Source of the DNA: Streptomyces smyrnaeus
GTDB lineage: Bacteria > Actinomycetota > Actinomycetes > Streptomycetales > Streptomycetaceae
Reading direction: 5' to 3'
DNA: 64,000 nt
Assembly (NCBI RefSeq): GCF_017676345.1
Contig: NZ_JAFFZM010000001.1
Location: forward strand, 620,001 to 684,000
In this document: positions 53,665-62,935 of the stretch, in pieces
Numbering within the stretch: the stretch's first letter is position 1
Layout of the letters: the number at the start of each line of letters is the position of its first letter
Notes under the pieces: generated by a model
Databases searched by the model: none
What the model was told of the DNA's origin: nothing
Seen by the model: only the letters and a program-made list of their open reading frames with translations
Translations under genes and position numbers: made by a program

Positions 53665-56625
53665 GTGAACGCGAGTCATACGAACTCCCTGCGCATCACC
53701 GTCTTAGGACCTGTCCGGGCCTGGCGCGGGGAGCAGGAACTGGCCCTCGGGTCACCACAGCAGCGAGCAGTGCTGACAGCGCTGCTGCTGCGACGCGGGC
53801 GCCCGACGACCGTCGGCGAGCTCGTCGACGCGCTCTGGGGCGAGAGACCGCCGTCGGGAGCGGTCACCGTGCTGCGCACCTATGTCTCACGGCTGCGCAA
53901 GGTGTTGGAGCCGCGGCGGGAGGCGGGCGAAGCGCCCCAGGTGATCGTCTCGGCCGCCGACGGCTACCTCGTCCGCCTCCCCGAGGACTGCCTGGACCTG
54001 GGCGTGTTCGAACGACGCGTGGCCGAGGCCAAGAAGCTGCGTACCGGCGGCGACCTCGCCGCGGCAGCCGAGCTGCTGCACTCCGCGCTGGAGCTGTGGG
54101 ACGGCAAGCCGCTGGCCGGTCTCCCCGGGCCGCTGGCCGAGGCCGAGCGGTACCGGCTCGACGAGCAGTGGCTGGGCGCGGTCGAGACCGGGACGGACGT
54201 CGATCTGGAGCTGGGGCGCCACGAGGAGGTGGCGGCCCAGCTGTCGTCGCTGACCTGTGAGCATCCGCTGCGCGAGCGGCTGTGCGAACTGCTCATGCTG
54301 GCGCTGTACCGGTGCGGGCGCCAGGCCGAGGCGCTGGCGGCCTACCGCAAGCTGCGGGACGCGCTGGTGGCGGAGCTGGGTGTCGAGCCCGGCCCCGCCC
54401 TGCTTGACCTGCACGCCCGCATACTGGCCGCCGACCCGACACTGCGTGCACCCGTACCGCCTCCGCAGGCCGCCTCCCCGGCTCCCTCGGTGTCCGCGCC
54501 GCCCTCCGCGGCAGCGGCCCGCCCGGCGCAGCTGCCCGCCGATCTGCCGGTCTTCACCGGTCGGGACAGCGAACTGGCGCAGACCAACGCTCTGCTGCCG
54601 GCCGAGGGGAAGCGTCCGACCGCCGTGGTCATCAGCGCGATCGGCGGCATGGCCGGTGTCGGCAAGACCACCTTGGCGGTGCACTGGGCGCATGAGATAG
54701 CCCATCGCTTCCCCGACGGCCAGCTGTACGTCAATCTGCGTGGCTTCGATCCGACCGGTTCGGCCATGCCTGCCGACGAGGCCGTTCACACCTTCCTGGA
54801 CGCGCTCGGCGTGCCACCCAGCCAGATGCCGGGCCGTCCCGACACCCGTGCCGCGCTGTACCGCAGCCTGCTGGCCGACCGGCGAGTGCTGCTGTTGCTG
54901 GACAACGCCCGTGACACCGAACAGGTCCGCCCGCTGTTGCCCTCCGGTCCGGGCTGTCTGGCCATCATCACCAGCCGCAATCAGCTCACCGGCCTGATCG
55001 CCAGCGACGGGGCGCATCCGCTGACGCTGAACCCGCTGCCGCTCGCCGAGGCGCGGGACTTCCTGGCCCGCCGTATCGGGCCGGAGCGGATGGCCGCCGA
55101 ACCGACGGCGGCGGACGAGATCATCGCCCGCTGTGCCCGGCTGCCGCTGGCCCTGGCCATTGTCGCCGCGCGGGCCGCGACAAACCCCAGCTTCCCGCTG
55201 CATGCCGTCGCCGACGAGCTGCGCGCCAGCCACGGCAGCCTGGACGCCTTCACGGGCGGCGACATCAGCACGGATGTGCGGGCGGTGTTCTCCTGGTCGT
55301 ACCACGCCCTGTCGGCACCGGCCGCCAGGCTGTTCCAGCTGCTGGCCGCGCACCCGGGCCCGGACATCGCGGCGCCCGCGGCCGCCGCGCTGGCGGGCCT
55401 CCCGCTGCGCGAGACGCGCGGCCTGCTCGGTGAACTCACCCACGCCCATCTGCTGACCGAGCATTTCCCCGGCCGCTACACCTTCCACGATCTGCTGCGG
55501 ATCTACGCCGCCGAACGCGTCGGCTGCGAGGAGTCCGCAGCCGACCGGGGCCAGGCCTTCGAACGGGTCCTCACCTGGTATCTGCACACTGCCGACGCCG
55601 CGTCCCGGTTCATCACCCCGGAACGCCCCCGAGCGCCCCTCCTGCCGCTGCCGCCCGACTGCCGACCCTTGACCTTCACCACCTACGACGAGGCGCTGGA
55701 GTGGTGCTCGACCGAACGCGCCAACCTCGTCGCGGCGATCAACCAGGCGGCCACGGACGGCATGGCCCCACTCGCATGGCGGCTGACCGCCGCCCTGTGG
55801 GGGTTCTTCTACCTGCGCAGCCACCGGAACGACTGGCTCGCCTCCAACCGCGTCAGCCTGGCGGCCGCCCGGAGCGCCGGGGACCGGCGGGGCGAAGCCG
55901 AGTGCCTGACCGGTCTGGCCAACGCCCTGTCGGTCAACGGCAGCCTGGAGGAGGCCATCGACCACTACAAGCAGGCACTGCCGGTCTTCCGGGAGTTGGA
56001 CGACGAGAAGGGCGCGTCGAGGATCATCGGCAACCTCGGTGACGTACATCTGAGAGCCGGCCGGATCGAGGAGGCGCTCGGATACCTGGAGGAGACGCTG
56101 GAGACCGACCGCGCCATCGGCCACGGCTGGGGCGTGGGGATCTGCCTGAACAACCTGGGCGAGGCGTACTTGCGTCTCGGTCGGCTGGATGAGGCCCGCG
56201 CCTATCTGGAGGAGGCCCTGGAGGTCCTGCGGGCCACCGACAACCGCTGGGTCGAAGGCATCACACTGGACTTCCTCGGCACGGTGTACCACCGGCTCCG
56301 GCGCCATGACGACGCGGTGCAGCAGTACCACCTCGCGCTGCAGGCGCATCGGGAGGTCGGCAACCGCTGGGCCGAGGCGCACAGCATCAGCCACCTCGCC
56401 GAGACCCGGCTGGCCGTGGGCGAGCGGGACGCCGCCCGCACGGGCTGGGGACAGGCGCTGCAACTGCTGGAGGAGTTCAACCACCCCGACGCCGAAGAGA
56501 TCCGCGACAAGCTGCGCGGCCTCGACGACGCAGTACCCGACGCCCCACCGGACGAGCCGTCCGGCGTCGCGGGCGCCTCCACCGCCTCCCCGCGCGACCC
56601 CGGTGGGCGCGCCGGGGGGCGGTGA
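53665..56625 (+). CDS. SARP/AfsR-like regulator (BTAD-NB-ARC-TPR) with TTA codon
   Basis: 986 residues. Winged-helix OmpR-type DNA-binding domain (residues 10-95, LRITVLGPVRAWRGEQELAL; VTVLRTYVSRLRKVLE), BTAD domain (100-245, ending ALYRCGRQAEALAAYRKLRD), NB-ARC ATPase with P-loop GGMAGVGKTT near residue 327 and LLLLDNARDTEQVRPLLP, then several C-terminal TPRs (AIDHYKQALPVFRELDDEKG; LGEAYLRLGRLDEARAYLEE). Codon 14 is TTA (53704-53706), rare in Streptomyces and read by bldA tRNA, so translation is probably developmentally timed. GTG start. Located between the two secretion modules, it is the likely local activator; targets are inferred. Confidence 0.93.
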   Translation: MNASHTNSLRITVLGPVRAWRGEQELALGSPQQRAVLTALLLRRGRPTTVGELVDALWGERPPSGAVTVLRTYVSRLRKVLEPRREAGEAPQVIVSAADGYLVRLPEDCLDLGVFERRVAEAKKLRTGGDLAAAAELLHSALELWDGKPLAGLPGPLAEAERYRLDEQWLGAVETGTDVDLELGRHEEVAAQLSSLTCEHPLRERLCELLMLALYRCGRQAEALAAYRKLRDALVAELGVEPGPALLDLHARILAADPTLRAPVPPPQAASPAPSVSAPPSAAAARPAQLPADLPVFTGRDSELAQTNALLPAEGKRPTAVVISAIGGMAGVGKTTLAVHWAHEIAHRFPDGQLYVNLRGFDPTGSAMPADEAVHTFLDALGVPPSQMPGRPDTRAALYRSLLADRRVLLLLDNARDTEQVRPLLPSGPGCLAIITSRNQLTGLIASDGAHPLTLNPLPLAEARDFLARRIGPERMAAEPTAADEIIARCARLPLALAIVAARAATNPSFPLHAVADELRASHGSLDAFTGGDISTDVRAVFSWSYHALSAPAARLFQLLAAHPGPDIAAPAAAALAGLPLRETRGLLGELTHAHLLTEHFPGRYTFHDLLRIYAAERVGCEESAADRGQAFERVLTWYLHTADAASRFITPERPRAPLLPLPPDCRPLTFTTYDEALEWCSTERANLVAAINQAATDGMAPLAWRLTAALWGFFYLRSHRNDWLASNRVSLAAARSAGDRRGEAECLTGLANALSVNGSLEEAIDHYKQALPVFRELDDEKGASRIIGNLGDVHLRAGRIEEALGYLEETLETDRAIGHGWGVGICLNNLGEAYLRLGRLDEARAYLEEALEVLRATDNRWVEGITLDFLGTVYHRLRRHDDAVQQYHLALQAHREVGNRWAEAHSISHLAETRLAVGERDAARTGWGQALQLLEEFNHPDAEEIRDKLRGLDDAVPDAPPDEPSGVAGASTASPRDPGGRAGGR

Positions 56626-56686
56626 CCCGGCGGCCCCGGCCGCGGTGCGCCCGGTCATGGACACCGGCTCGCGTCGCCTGCGCGGT

Positions 56687-58174
56687 TCACGGCTTTCGGA
56701 AGCGCCATCGCTGCACGGAGTTGTCCTCGCAGCCCACGATCCTCAGTTGGGAGTGGGCCCGCTTCCGGTCCGCCAGGTCCAGGCACAGGTGGCCGCTCTT
56801 GTGGTTGCGGACCGAGAAGGTTCCGTCGGACTGCTTGTCGAACCACCACAGCTGGTTGTCGTTGTCGGCGCGGCAGTGGTACTCGGTCACCGGGGTCGTG
56901 GACTTGGCGGGACCGAAGGCGGGCAGGTCCAGGCAGAGGTTGTCCTTGACGTTGCGGATCAGATAGAGGTCCGCGTCCCCGGGCCCGGCGTCCTTCTTCT
57001 TCAGATCCAGCCGCCACCGCTGATTGCCGCCGCGTGACCCGGCGGAGGTGTCGCAGGCGCCCTGCTGCACCCGGCCGTCCGGCTTGCCCTTTCCGGTGCC
57101 GGGCAGATCCATGCACTTGCCCGTCCTCCGGTTGACGACCATGGTCGTCCCGGAAGGGATCTTCGCGGTGCTCCTGCTGACCTTCTTCTCGTCGCCGGAC
57201 GAGGAATCCCTCTCGTGCGACTCCTCGTCCTTGTCGTCGTCCGAGGCCTCGTCGGACTTCGGCGGTGATGACGGCTCGGACAGTGACGACTTCGGCCTGT
57301 CGGCGTCCTTGCCCTTGTCCCTCTTGGACGGATCCGAGGAGGGCGTCCCGGAAGGAGAGCCGGTCGGAAACCCCGGCGGGGACGGCCGTACGGTGCCGGA
57401 CGGGCCGCGGCCCGCCTCGTCCTTGGAGCCCTCGACATGCTTTTGGCGCGCTTCGTTCTCCTGCTGACCGTCACCGGTTCCGGCCAGCGCCAGCGGGGTC
57501 GTGACGAGCGCCGCCACGGCGACGGCCGTCGTGACGACGACCCACGGCTTCTTCAGCAGGCTGCTCGCCTCGAACTCCTCGTCCGAGCCGCGGGAACCGC
57601 GTGGCCCCGCCCCACCGCCTCCGGGCGAGCGCCGGCCGAGCGAGGGGCGGGGCAGCGAGGGGATCGGCGGCCGGGGCAGCGAGGGGCGCGGCACCGACGC
57701 CGGCCCGACCCGCGGCTTTCCCGCACCGGTTGCGGCCACCGGGTCACCGCCCGCCACCGCCCCGCCCGCGGCTGCCCCGCCCGTCGTCGTCCCGTCTGCC
57801 GGGGCACCGCCCGCCGGTGCGGGCCCGCCACCGGCCGCGGGCCCACCGGTCTGCTCCCCCATCGGCCCGGCGGACTCCGCCGCGCGGCCCGCGCCCTGCC
57901 CCAGCAGTCGGCTGGAGCCGTCCGGGTCGACCTCGACGCGCACCGAGTAACCCGTGGCGGGGTTCGAGATGGCCGCCGTGACGGGGGATTCCCTGAGCTG
58001 CGCGTACCCGTGCAGGGTGTCGAGTATCGCGGTGTCCAGCGGCTGATCGCCGATCACCGGGACCGGATCGCCGTCGATGGTGGCGGCGCCGTCACCGCCG
58101 ATGACCACCTCGAAAGGGGCGGCGGACGGCTCGGGCGGGGCGCCCGGCGGCCGCGTTCCTCCGTCCTCGCTCAT
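56687..58174 (-). CDS. Membrane-anchored ricin-type beta-trefoil lectin, module B
   Basis: 495 residues. N-terminal domain residues 20-95 (FEVVIGGDGAATIDGDPVPV; VDPDGSSRLL) is shared with the 38481-39464 protein. A disordered Pro/Gly linker, one TM helix (PWVVVTTAVAVAALVTTPLA near residue 220), a Ser/Asp/Lys-rich stalk and a C-terminal RICIN domain follow, with three QxW motifs NQRWRLDL, NQLWWFDK and VQRWRFRKP. The outside domain should bind glycans. GGAAG precedes the ATG at 58174. It lies downstream of the module B ATPase by 267 bases, in the same direction. Possible roles are adhesion to target-cell or own-wall sugars. Confidence 0.88.
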   Translation of the reverse strand: MSEDGGTRPPGAPPEPSAAPFEVVIGGDGAATIDGDPVPVIGDQPLDTAILDTLHGYAQLRESPVTAAISNPATGYSVRVEVDPDGSSRLLGQGAGRAAESAGPMGEQTGGPAAGGGPAPAGGAPADGTTTGGAAAGGAVAGGDPVAATGAGKPRVGPASVPRPSLPRPPIPSLPRPSLGRRSPGGGGAGPRGSRGSDEEFEASSLLKKPWVVVTTAVAVAALVTTPLALAGTGDGQQENEARQKHVEGSKDEAGRGPSGTVRPSPPGFPTGSPSGTPSSDPSKRDKGKDADRPKSSLSEPSSPPKSDEASDDDKDEESHERDSSSGDEKKVSRSTAKIPSGTTMVVNRRTGKCMDLPGTGKGKPDGRVQQGACDTSAGSRGGNQRWRLDLKKKDAGPGDADLYLIRNVKDNLCLDLPAFGPAKSTTPVTEYHCRADNDNQLWWFDKQSDGTFSVRNHKSGHLCLDLADRKRAHSQLRIVGCEDNSVQRWRFRKP

Positions 58175-58441
58175 GTGAACCACTTCCTGACGCTTCAGCT
58201 TGCGGCGAACGCACTCACCGAGAAGAACGGGCCCTTCGGCGGACCGGTTCACACCGGCCGCCGGGAGCGGTACCGCACACCGCCGGGCGGACGGTCCGGA
58301 CCGGGGCGCCGACGGCGGCGCGCCCGGCCCGGCTCGGGCGGAGGCCGCGGTGGGGGCGCGGCCTCCGCCCCTCCCTACGGAGCCGGGAGCGGAACGGTTC
58401 ACCGCGGTACGGCCGCGGATGCCGCCACCACGGTCGCCCGC
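58175..58441 (-). promoter_or_regulatory. Leader region of the lectin gene with GGTTCAC motifs
   Basis: 267 bases. Contains GTGAACCACTTCC at 58175-58187 touching the lectin start codon, GGTTCACACC at 58246-58255 and GGTTCACC at 58396-58403. The clustering suggests a recognition element shared with the 40299-40537 and 52919-52963 regions. Confidence 0.45.
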
Positions 58442-59956
58442 TCACTTGTTCCACCTCTTGTTGGTGTTGTTGACGGCCAACTCGCCCGGTGTCAGGTCCA
58501 CATGGAGGGGGATGCCGGGGCGGCTGCCGACCTTGACGAGGAAGTTGCCCAGGCCCGGCGGGTCGGCCTGGCGGCTGCGGGCGCTGTCCCACGCGGGAGG
58601 CGTCGACCAGTCCACCAGCAGCCGCTTCTCGACCTCCGTCAGCTCCACCACCTGCCCGAGCTGCGGCATCTCGGCCGGCGGCAGCCCCGCGCAGACCACC
58701 ATGCCCGCGCGTTCCACGAATCCCTTGGCCTTGATGCGGTCCTCCTCGGTCGGCAGGGCGAGCAGGTCGCCGATGGTGTGGGTGACCATGGCCAGGCCGA
58801 CGCCGCGCTGCCGGTCCAGCCGGGTGAGGGCATTGACCCGGTCGACGAGGCCCCGCCCGGCCTGCAGCACCCGCCACAACTCGTCCATCACCAGGAAGTA
58901 GTTGCGCTGCGGCTCCAGTCCGGCGTCCGCGAGGGCGTGCGCGGCGGAGACCGCGCCGAACCCGTAGGACCAGCACGACAGCAGCGCGGCGGCCTGCAGC
59001 AGGGTCTCGCTGTCGTCGATGCTGCTGATGTCGAAGCACACCGGCCGGTCGAGTTTCATCGGCTCGGTGGTCGGCCGGGCGAAGGAGTCGCCCAGCAGGC
59101 CGTCCCCCAGCAGCGCGGTCAGCGAGGCTTCCAGGTTCTCGGTGATGTCCCAGTAGCGTGTGATGTCGCCGCGGTCGAGGGCGACGGCGCGCAACGGCTC
59201 GGGGGCGTCCTTGATCACCTGCACCAGATCCGCGAGCACCGGTGTCCGTTCGGTGCCGTGCCGGTCGTCGAGGATGTCCAGGGCCGCGGCGAGCAGCGTC
59301 TCCTCGCGGTCGCTCGGCGGCTCGGAGCGCAGAATGGTCACCAGGGCGGAAACCATGTGGAGACGGCGGCTGTGGGTGCCGGCCAGCAGCTGGCGGCGCG
59401 CGGCGCCGGTGAGGCGGGCGGCGGCCGAGGTGGACTCGCCGGGGTCCAGGACGTTCAAGTGCCCGCGCCCCCGGCCCAGGCTGATGACCTGTCCGCCGAT
59501 CGCCCTGATCAGGTCGACGTAGTCGGGCTTGAGGTCGCCGAAGACGAGCGGGTGGACCCCGTAGCCGGACAGGCCGAGCGCCATGCGCCGCACCACGGTG
59601 GACTTGCCGAGCCCGGGGCGGCCGAGCACGAACATCGAGGGGTTCGCCAGCAGGCCCGTACGCTGGAACCAGCTCACCGGGTCGCAGCACACCGTGGCCC
59701 CGGAGTCCAGGTCGCGGCCGAGCGGTACGCCCACCGTGGGGGTGCCCGCGCCGGCGCCGAACGGCCACAGCCCGCAGACCTGGACGGAGGTGCCCCGCCA
59801 TTCGGGTGCGGGGTCGACATAGCCGACAGCGCCGCCGCCCCGGCCGGGCCAGCCCCGCGCCGTGGGCTGCGACCGCCGGGGATCGCCGGCCTCCCGCGCC
59901 TTCGGGGGCTCGCCCGCCTCGGCCGGGCGACGGGTCTTGAGGGTCCTGGGTGCCAT
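58442..59956 (-). CDS. VirB4/TraC-type secretion ATPase, module B
   Basis: 504 residues. Walker A GRPGLGKST at 112-120, VFGDLKPDYVDLIRAIGGQV, Walker B YFLVMDELWRVLQA and KAKGFVERAGMVVCAGLPPA; nearly every block aligns with the module A ATPase at 46089-47711. It lacks that protein's C-terminal repeats and ends VNNTNKRWNK. AGGAGGACCCG before ATG 59956 is a strong ribosome site. Works presumably with the SCO6880-like protein encoded upstream. Confidence 0.9.
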   Translation of the reverse strand: MAPRTLKTRRPAEAGEPPKAREAGDPRRSQPTARGWPGRGGGAVGYVDPAPEWRGTSVQVCGLWPFGAGAGTPTVGVPLGRDLDSGATVCCDPVSWFQRTGLLANPSMFVLGRPGLGKSTVVRRMALGLSGYGVHPLVFGDLKPDYVDLIRAIGGQVISLGRGRGHLNVLDPGESTSAAARLTGAARRQLLAGTHSRRLHMVSALVTILRSEPPSDREETLLAAALDILDDRHGTERTPVLADLVQVIKDAPEPLRAVALDRGDITRYWDITENLEASLTALLGDGLLGDSFARPTTEPMKLDRPVCFDISSIDDSETLLQAAALLSCWSYGFGAVSAAHALADAGLEPQRNYFLVMDELWRVLQAGRGLVDRVNALTRLDRQRGVGLAMVTHTIGDLLALPTEEDRIKAKGFVERAGMVVCAGLPPAEMPQLGQVVELTEVEKRLLVDWSTPPAWDSARSRQADPPGLGNFLVKVGSRPGIPLHVDLTPGELAVNNTNKRWNK

Positions 59957-60032
59957 CGGGTCCTCCTGTGCTGGATGGCGACTGCTGCTGCGTCGCGTCG
60001 GCGCCGGAACTGGCCTGCGCCGGAACTGCCCT

Positions 60033-60077
60033 GCGCCGCATCGGTCCGCGCCGCATCGGTCCGCGCCGGATCGGTCC
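60033..60077. repeat. 15-bp tandem repeat x3 in module B
   Basis: GCGCCGCATCGGTCC at 60033 and 60048 and GCGCCGGATCGGTCC at 60063, just past the stop of the SCO6880-like gene. Immediately before them a 16-bp unit GCGCCGGAACTG-type occurs twice. May affect spacing or mRNA structure between the two genes. Confidence 0.85.
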
Positions 60078-60081
60078 TTCG

Positions 60082-61581
60082 CTACATCGCGTCGCGCACG
60101 GTCTGCGGCAGGGCGGTGTGCAGCGGCAGCACCAGCCCCAGCGGCAGCGCCGCGGCGAACGCGGCGGCCTGCGAGCCGTAGACGGGACGGACCGCGATAC
60201 GCGCCGCGGGGGCCAGGTTGTCCACCGCGGCGGCGGCCCGGGGCAGGTCCTCGGCGGAGTCGACGGTCGCGGTGATCAACATGCCGAACTGGATCACCCC
60301 GTGCCCCTGGGCCTGTTCCTCGGCCGCCTTCCTGGCCGCCACCACCTCCACGTCGTCGCTCGCGCGGCCGATCGGCGACTGCTGGGCGGTGAACAGGGCG
60401 TTCTTGTAGTCCTGTTGGACGACGCGGGCGCCCTCGGCCCGGCTGTGCGGGCGGTACAGCAGAGTGACCCGCTTCCGGGCGATGTCACGGTTGGGCTGCA
60501 CCAGGCCGGTCAGTACGTTGGACAGCACCTCCCCCTGGGGGGCCTGCGTCATGGCCCAGGTGATGCTGAAGACCCCGTCGTGCCGATAGTGGTCCCACGC
60601 CTCCTGGGCCGCGGTGGGGCCCGCCTCGTCCCAGGACAGTCCGGTGCCGCCGGCCGTACGCGCCTCCTCCACCAGCTGGGCGACGGTCGGGTCGTAGGCG
60701 ACCCGCACCGCCTCGGCGAGCTCGGTCGTCGTCATCGGTACGGCCGTTCCCGCGCCGGTCATGGACAGCCCGGCGGTCAGACCGGGCAGCCGGGTGCCGA
60801 TGTGCACCGCCATGTCCTCGACGTTGCGGCGGGGGGCGCCGGGACGGGCGGCGCCGGAGTACGTCAGCGCGATACGGGTGCTGATCTGCGCCGAGCCGCT
60901 GGGGTAGGCCGCGAGGACGTCGCGGAGCATCTCCCGCGCCAGTTCGGGGGCGTCCTCGGCGGAGTTGGCGTCGATCTCCTGCTGGAGCCGGACACCGGGG
61001 TCGGGGGCCGTCTCCACGGTGACGCTGGCGGCGACGAGACCCGGCTCCGTGCCCAGCGCGGACAGCCACTGGCCCCAGTGCGCCACCCAGGTGTCCACCT
61101 GCAGTTCGTCGACCAGCGCCGCACCGTCCGCGTCGCAGGACAGGACCACGGTGTGATGGTTGGTCGCCGGAACGGTGATCATGGCGAAGGAACGGCCGTA
61201 GCCGTCCCGCGCCTCGCTCAGGGACGACTGGGCGGCCAGACCGGGCAGTCGGCAGCTGCCGTTCCCCGCCCGGCCCAGCGGACCCGACCGGTACAGATTG
61301 CCTCCGGAGGAGGTGGTGCGCCACCAGGCCAGCCGGACACCGGCACGCTGCATCAGCGTACGGCCGTGCCGGTCGCGCACCGCCAGCGGAGCCATCGCCA
61401 CGGCCAGTACGACGGCCAGCGCCAGCGCGGCCCACAGGGAGACCAGCGTGGTGAGGACGACGGCGATCAGACCGCCGAAGAGCAGCAGCGTCGCCCCCAG
61501 GGACAGGCCCCGCAGACCGGAGGCGCGCGGCTTGCGGAAGTTGCCGTAGGTGCGCGGGGTGGATGCTTCAGTCGCTGCCAC
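60082..61581 (-). CDS. SCO6880-family membrane protein, module B
   Basis: 499 residues. Same plan as 44596-46092: two N-terminal TM helices (LRGLSLGATLLLFGGLIAVV; LWAALALAVVLAVAMAPLAV), YGNFRKPRASGL versus YGNWRRPRRPGL at the start, and matching ARKRVTLLYRPHSRAEGARV and final SQAAAFAAALPLGLVLPLH. GTG at 61581 overlaps the upstream VirB6-like stop by 14 bases. Paralogue with moderate divergence, so the duplication is old. Confidence 0.82.
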   Translation of the reverse strand: MAATEASTPRTYGNFRKPRASGLRGLSLGATLLLFGGLIAVVLTTLVSLWAALALAVVLAVAMAPLAVRDRHGRTLMQRAGVRLAWWRTTSSGGNLYRSGPLGRAGNGSCRLPGLAAQSSLSEARDGYGRSFAMITVPATNHHTVVLSCDADGAALVDELQVDTWVAHWGQWLSALGTEPGLVAASVTVETAPDPGVRLQQEIDANSAEDAPELAREMLRDVLAAYPSGSAQISTRIALTYSGAARPGAPRRNVEDMAVHIGTRLPGLTAGLSMTGAGTAVPMTTTELAEAVRVAYDPTVAQLVEEARTAGGTGLSWDEAGPTAAQEAWDHYRHDGVFSITWAMTQAPQGEVLSNVLTGLVQPNRDIARKRVTLLYRPHSRAEGARVVQQDYKNALFTAQQSPIGRASDDVEVVAARKAAEEQAQGHGVIQFGMLITATVDSAEDLPRAAAAVDNLAPAARIAVRPVYGSQAAAFAAALPLGLVLPLHTALPQTVRDAM

Positions 61582-62935
61582 GGGGTTCCCCCTGCTGGTC
61601 GTCGTGGTGTCGGTGGGTCGTCGGCACCGGCGCGGCGGGGGTCGGCTCCCCGTCCGCGGGGCCGGTGGGAGCGGCGGGGATCAGCTCCTCCACCGCGGGG
61701 TCGGCGGGGTGCCGCCGGTCGCCCGGCCCGTTCCGGGCGGCCACCGGGTGCGCCTGCCGGGCGCGTTCGCCGACGGTCGCCACGGTGCTCTCGCCGCCCG
61801 AGGGGGTGTGCGAGACATCGGCGCCGTACGCGGGCCGGTGGCCACCCGTTGCCCTGCCCGGGGTGCCGTGCGCACCGGTGGCCTCGACGCGGTCCCTGCC
61901 CGCCGTGGCCCCGAAGACCGCGCGGCCGGCGGCGAGACCGCGCAGTTGCGGGACGGTCTGCGCCCCGGTGGCCACGACCTCGCCCCCGCTGTCGGTGCGG
62001 GAGCTGGAGCGGCCGCCGATTCCCGCGAGCGTGGTCTGGGCGACGGGAGCCGCCAGCCGCAGCAGCGCGGGCAGGGTGAAGCAGGCCAGCACCAGCAGGA
62101 CGACGCCGGAGACCATGGAGATGATCTCGTTCCCCGCCCCGTCCCGCGCGGTACCGGACATCGAGAACGCGGCCGCGTACACGATCGCGGCGGTCGGTTT
62201 GTAGAGCACGAACGCCAGCAGCCAGCCCACGGACTTGCGGAACCAGGCACGGCCGGCCGGCGTGGAGCTGGCCGCCGCCGACAGCGGGAGCGTACCGGCG
62301 AGGATCACCAGCAGTGCCACCCGGACGATCATGAGGGCGATCTGCACCAGGCTGCCGCCGATCACCAGCAGCGACATGATCAGCACCAGGAAGGACGAGT
62401 CCGTGTCCCCGAGGGCGAGCATGGCCGACACCCGGTTGTCGAACTCGGTCACGCACTGCTCGACCGGCTCGCCGTCCGGGCTGATCTGCCTGCAGCCGGT
62501 GGATCTGTCGATGATCCAGACACTGAATTTGTCGCCCGCCACGGTCAGCAGATTGACGGCGGCCACCCCGGCCGAGGAGACGACGACGAGATTGAGCAGA
62601 CCCTGCAGAGCCTGTCTGCCGGGCTCGCTGCGACGCTGCCAGGCGATGTGCCCGGCCGCGACGAGCAGGCACAGTACGGCGGTGAAGGAGGTGAACCACA
62701 AGGTGGAGCCGGTCAGGAACGCCACCGGCCCGCTGTCCCCGCTGAGCCGGGGGCTCTCGATCTGCGTCCACGCACTGCCGAGCGCCTTGACGGTGGAGGC
62801 CGCCGCCTCGGCCGCGCTGTCCACGATGTTGTCGAACGCGCTGTCGCCGACGTCCTTGGGGCTGGTGCCCTGTCCCTCGCCTACGCAGTAGCCGCCGACG
62901 GTGGGGCGTACGAAACCGAAGTCGCAACCGGCCAT
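61568..62935 (-). CDS. VirB6-like polytopic protein, module B
   Basis: 455 residues with about six TM helices (LWFTSFTAVLCLLVAAGHIA; FLVLIMSLLVIGGSLVQIAL; LLVILAGTLPLSAAASS; KSVGWLLAFVLYKPTAAIVY). The N-terminal MAGCDFGFVRPTVGGYC differs from module A, and the tail is Pro/His-rich instead of Gly-rich, ending with THRHHDDQQGEPRGSD. Three to four extracytoplasmic Cys suggest disulfides. TGATG overlap with the VirB8-like gene upstream. Confidence 0.8.
   Translation of the reverse strand: MAGCDFGFVRPTVGGYCVGEGQGTSPKDVGDSAFDNIVDSAAEAAASTVKALGSAWTQIESPRLSGDSGPVAFLTGSTLWFTSFTAVLCLLVAAGHIAWQRRSEPGRQALQGLLNLVVVSSAGVAAVNLLTVAGDKFSVWIIDRSTGCRQISPDGEPVEQCVTEFDNRVSAMLALGDTDSSFLVLIMSLLVIGGSLVQIALMIVRVALLVILAGTLPLSAAASSTPAGRAWFRKSVGWLLAFVLYKPTAAIVYAAAFSMSGTARDGAGNEIISMVSGVVLLVLACFTLPALLRLAAPVAQTTLAGIGGRSSSRTDSGGEVVATGAQTVPQLRGLAAGRAVFGATAGRDRVEATGAHGTPGRATGGHRPAYGADVSHTPSGGESTVATVGERARQAHPVAARNGPGDRRHPADPAVEELIPAAPTGPADGEPTPAAPVPTTHRHHDDQQGEPRGSD

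Noticed and set aside
56687..58174. Lectin as a secreted ricin-like toxin
   Set aside because: Only the beta-trefoil lectin part is present; there is no N-glycosidase A-chain, and a TM helix anchors the protein.
57437..60181. 914-codon rightward frame opposite the module B ATPase and lectin
   Set aside because: Shadow frame; the opposite strand encodes Walker motifs and QxW repeats.
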